Positions 63,003 to 64,000 of a DNA stretch of 64,000 bases are shown here, piece by piece. The stretch is from positions 1-64,000 of the forward strand of contig CAWBRU010000005.1 of assembly GCA_963791325.1 (NCBI GenBank), read 5' to 3'. How positions within the stretch are numbered: the stretch's first letter is position 1; each line of letters starts with the position of its first letter. Below the pieces are notes generated by a model. It saw only the letters and a program-made list of their open reading frames with translations, ran no database searches and was not told the DNA's origin. Both the position numbers and the translations under genes were made by a program. The stretch comes from JBEVJK01 sp963791325 (lineage in GTDB: Bacteria > Pseudomonadota > Alphaproteobacteria > Rhizobiales > Rhizobiaceae).

Positions 63003-64000
63003 TCAAAAAAGCGACAGTTGGGCCGGTTTCGGTGTCAGCCGGGCCTTGAGCCCGGCGGCGTCAGTGCTAGCCCCCGGCGACCAGCCCTCGGCGACGATGA
63101 AAGGCCTGACCTTGGCAATCGACGCCGCAAGCCGCCCAACGTCCTCCAGCCTGAGGCGCCGAAAGCGGCGGGTTTCCAGGATCCGCTTCACCGCCCGGGT
63201 GCCAAGTCCGGGCACTCTTAGCAAATTTTCCTTGGGCGCGCGGTTGACGTCGACGGGGAACAGGCCGCGATGGTGCAGCGCCCAGGCGAGCTTGGGATCG
63301 ATGGCAAGGTCGAGCATGCCATCGGCCGACCCGGCCAGAATTTCGTGCTGGGCAAAGCCATAGAAGCGCATCAGCCAATCGGCCTGGTAGAGCCGATGCT
63401 CTCGCATCAGCGGCGGCTTTTGCAGCGGCAGCGCCGCCGAGGCATCCGGGATCGGGCTGAAGGCCGAGTAGTAGACGCGCCGCAGCCGGTAGCTCCCATA
63501 GAGCCGGGCGCTCGTCTTCAGAATGCCGTCGTCGGAGGTCCGGTCGGCACCGACGATCATCTGGGTCGACTGCCCGCCCGGCGCAAATCGCGGCCGGCGC
63601 TTGGTCTTCACCGTCGGCTCGCTGTTCTCGTCGATCTTGACGCGCAGCTTGGCCATCGACAGGCGGATCGTTTCCGGCTTCTTTTCCGGAGCCAAACGCT
63701 GCACGCTCTCGTCGGTCGGCAGCTCGACATTGATCGACAGCCGGTCGGCGAACAGCCCGGCCTTTTCGATGAGTTCCGGGGCGCATTCCGGGATCGTCTT
63801 GAGGTGAATGTAGCCGGCAAACTGATGATCCTGACGGAGGCGCCTGGCGATCTCGACCATCTCGCCCATCGTCTCGTCGGGTGAGCGCACCACGCCGGAC
63901 GACAAAAACAGGCCTTCGATGTAGTTGCGGCGGTAGAAATTGAGCGTCAGCCCGACCACTTCATCCACCGAGAAGCGGGCCCGGCGGACATTGGAGGAGG
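63003..64000 (-). CDS. Putative DNA modification/repair radical SAM protein, C-terminal part (truncated by window edge)
   Basis: The reading frame runs out of the window at base 64000; 331 codons of the C-terminal part are present. Visible are barrel segments ('LTLNFYRRNYIEGLFLSSGVV', 'FAGYIHLKTIPECAPELIEKAGLFADRLSINVELPT' in pieces), 'APGGQSTQMIVGADRTSDDGIL', and a C-terminal helix-hairpin-helix ('NLLRVPGLGTRAVKRILETRRFRRLRLEDVGRL'). The N-terminal Cys cluster CxxxCxxC of radical SAM enzymes would lie outside. This is the SplB-like partner that in many bacteria accompanies UdgX/DUF4130 proteins. Its internal ATG at 63968 is not the true start. Confidence 0.9.
   Translation of the reverse strand, partial: SSNVRRARFSVDEVVGLTLNFYRRNYIEGLFLSSGVVRSPDETMGEMVEIARRLRQDHQFAGYIHLKTIPECAPELIEKAGLFADRLSINVELPTDESVQRLAPEKKPETIRLSMAKLRVKIDENSEPTVKTKRRPRFAPGGQSTQMIVGADRTSDDGILKTSARLYGSYRLRRVYYSAFSPIPDASAALPLQKPPLMREHRLYQADWLMRFYGFAQHEILAGSADGMLDLAIDPKLAWALHHRGLFPVDVNRAPKENLLRVPGLGTRAVKRILETRRFRRLRLEDVGRLAASIAKVRPFIVAEGWSPGASTDAAGLKARLTPKPAQLSLF

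Overview
This 64 kb window is GC-rich, densely packed with genes, and reads as chromosomal DNA of an alphaproteobacterium of the order Hyphomicrobiales (Rhizobiales). The reasons are the gene families and their arrangement (PuuD-type urate oxidase, XdhABC, PuuE-UraD fusion, BmpA-type nucleoside transporter, DppD/F-fused ATPase, UdgX with a radical-SAM partner) and two short intergenic sequences that resemble dispersed repeats I remember from this order. I cannot name a genus. I see no rRNA, tRNA, CRISPR array, insertion sequence, integrase, phage gene or replication origin, and no stretch of more than 300 bases lacks a gene.

Left part (1-9.0 kb): a LacI-type regulator heads a nine-gene plus-strand operon for nucleoside uptake and breakdown: BMP-family binding protein, double ATPase, two permeases, nucleoside hydrolase, then a glutamine-amidotransferase-like protein, an alpha/beta hydrolase and a formamidase-like amidase. 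From 9.1 to 13.2 kb on the minus strand lie a metallophosphoesterase, a cupredoxin, an ECF sigma factor and a cysteine-free membrane anti-sigma factor, plus a class III cyclase. From 13.3 to 19 kb come a DGPF/YCII protein and a TetR-RND efflux operon with a clear palindromic operator. Then follow a PPi-type phosphofructokinase, an L,D-transpeptidase lipoprotein and a CocE-type hydrolase.

Middle part: 23.3-28.4 kb holds a dipeptide-type ABC transporter operon riddled with about 40 single-base indels while its protein sequence is otherwise preserved; the rest of the window is almost free of such errors. It converges on a minus-strand block (28.5-34.5 kb) that reads as gamma-butyrobetaine/L-carnitine catabolism (CoA ligase, acyl-CoA dehydrogenase, CaiD, L-carnitine dehydrogenase, BKACE cleavage enzyme), with a divergent GlxA/CdhR-like AraC regulator. 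Next are xylA/xylB and a divergent sulfate ABC transporter (SBP, cysT, cysW, cysA), then a TTC38-like TPR protein and a LysE exporter.

Right part (44.5-61.4 kb) is a purine-degradation region. guaD converts guanine to xanthine, xdhABC makes urate, puuD oxidises urate, uraH and the UraD half of puuE-uraD make allantoin, the PuuE half with allE and allA carry it to glyoxylate, and a glycerate 2-kinase may finish the glyoxylate-to-glycerate route. The puuE-uraD gene has two single-base frameshifts. A sulfatase and a LysR regulator sit inside this region. The two divergent promoter regions of the purine genes share an 11-base word and each has an inverted repeat. The window ends with a UdgX-type uracil-DNA glycosylase fusion and the C-terminal part of its radical-SAM partner.
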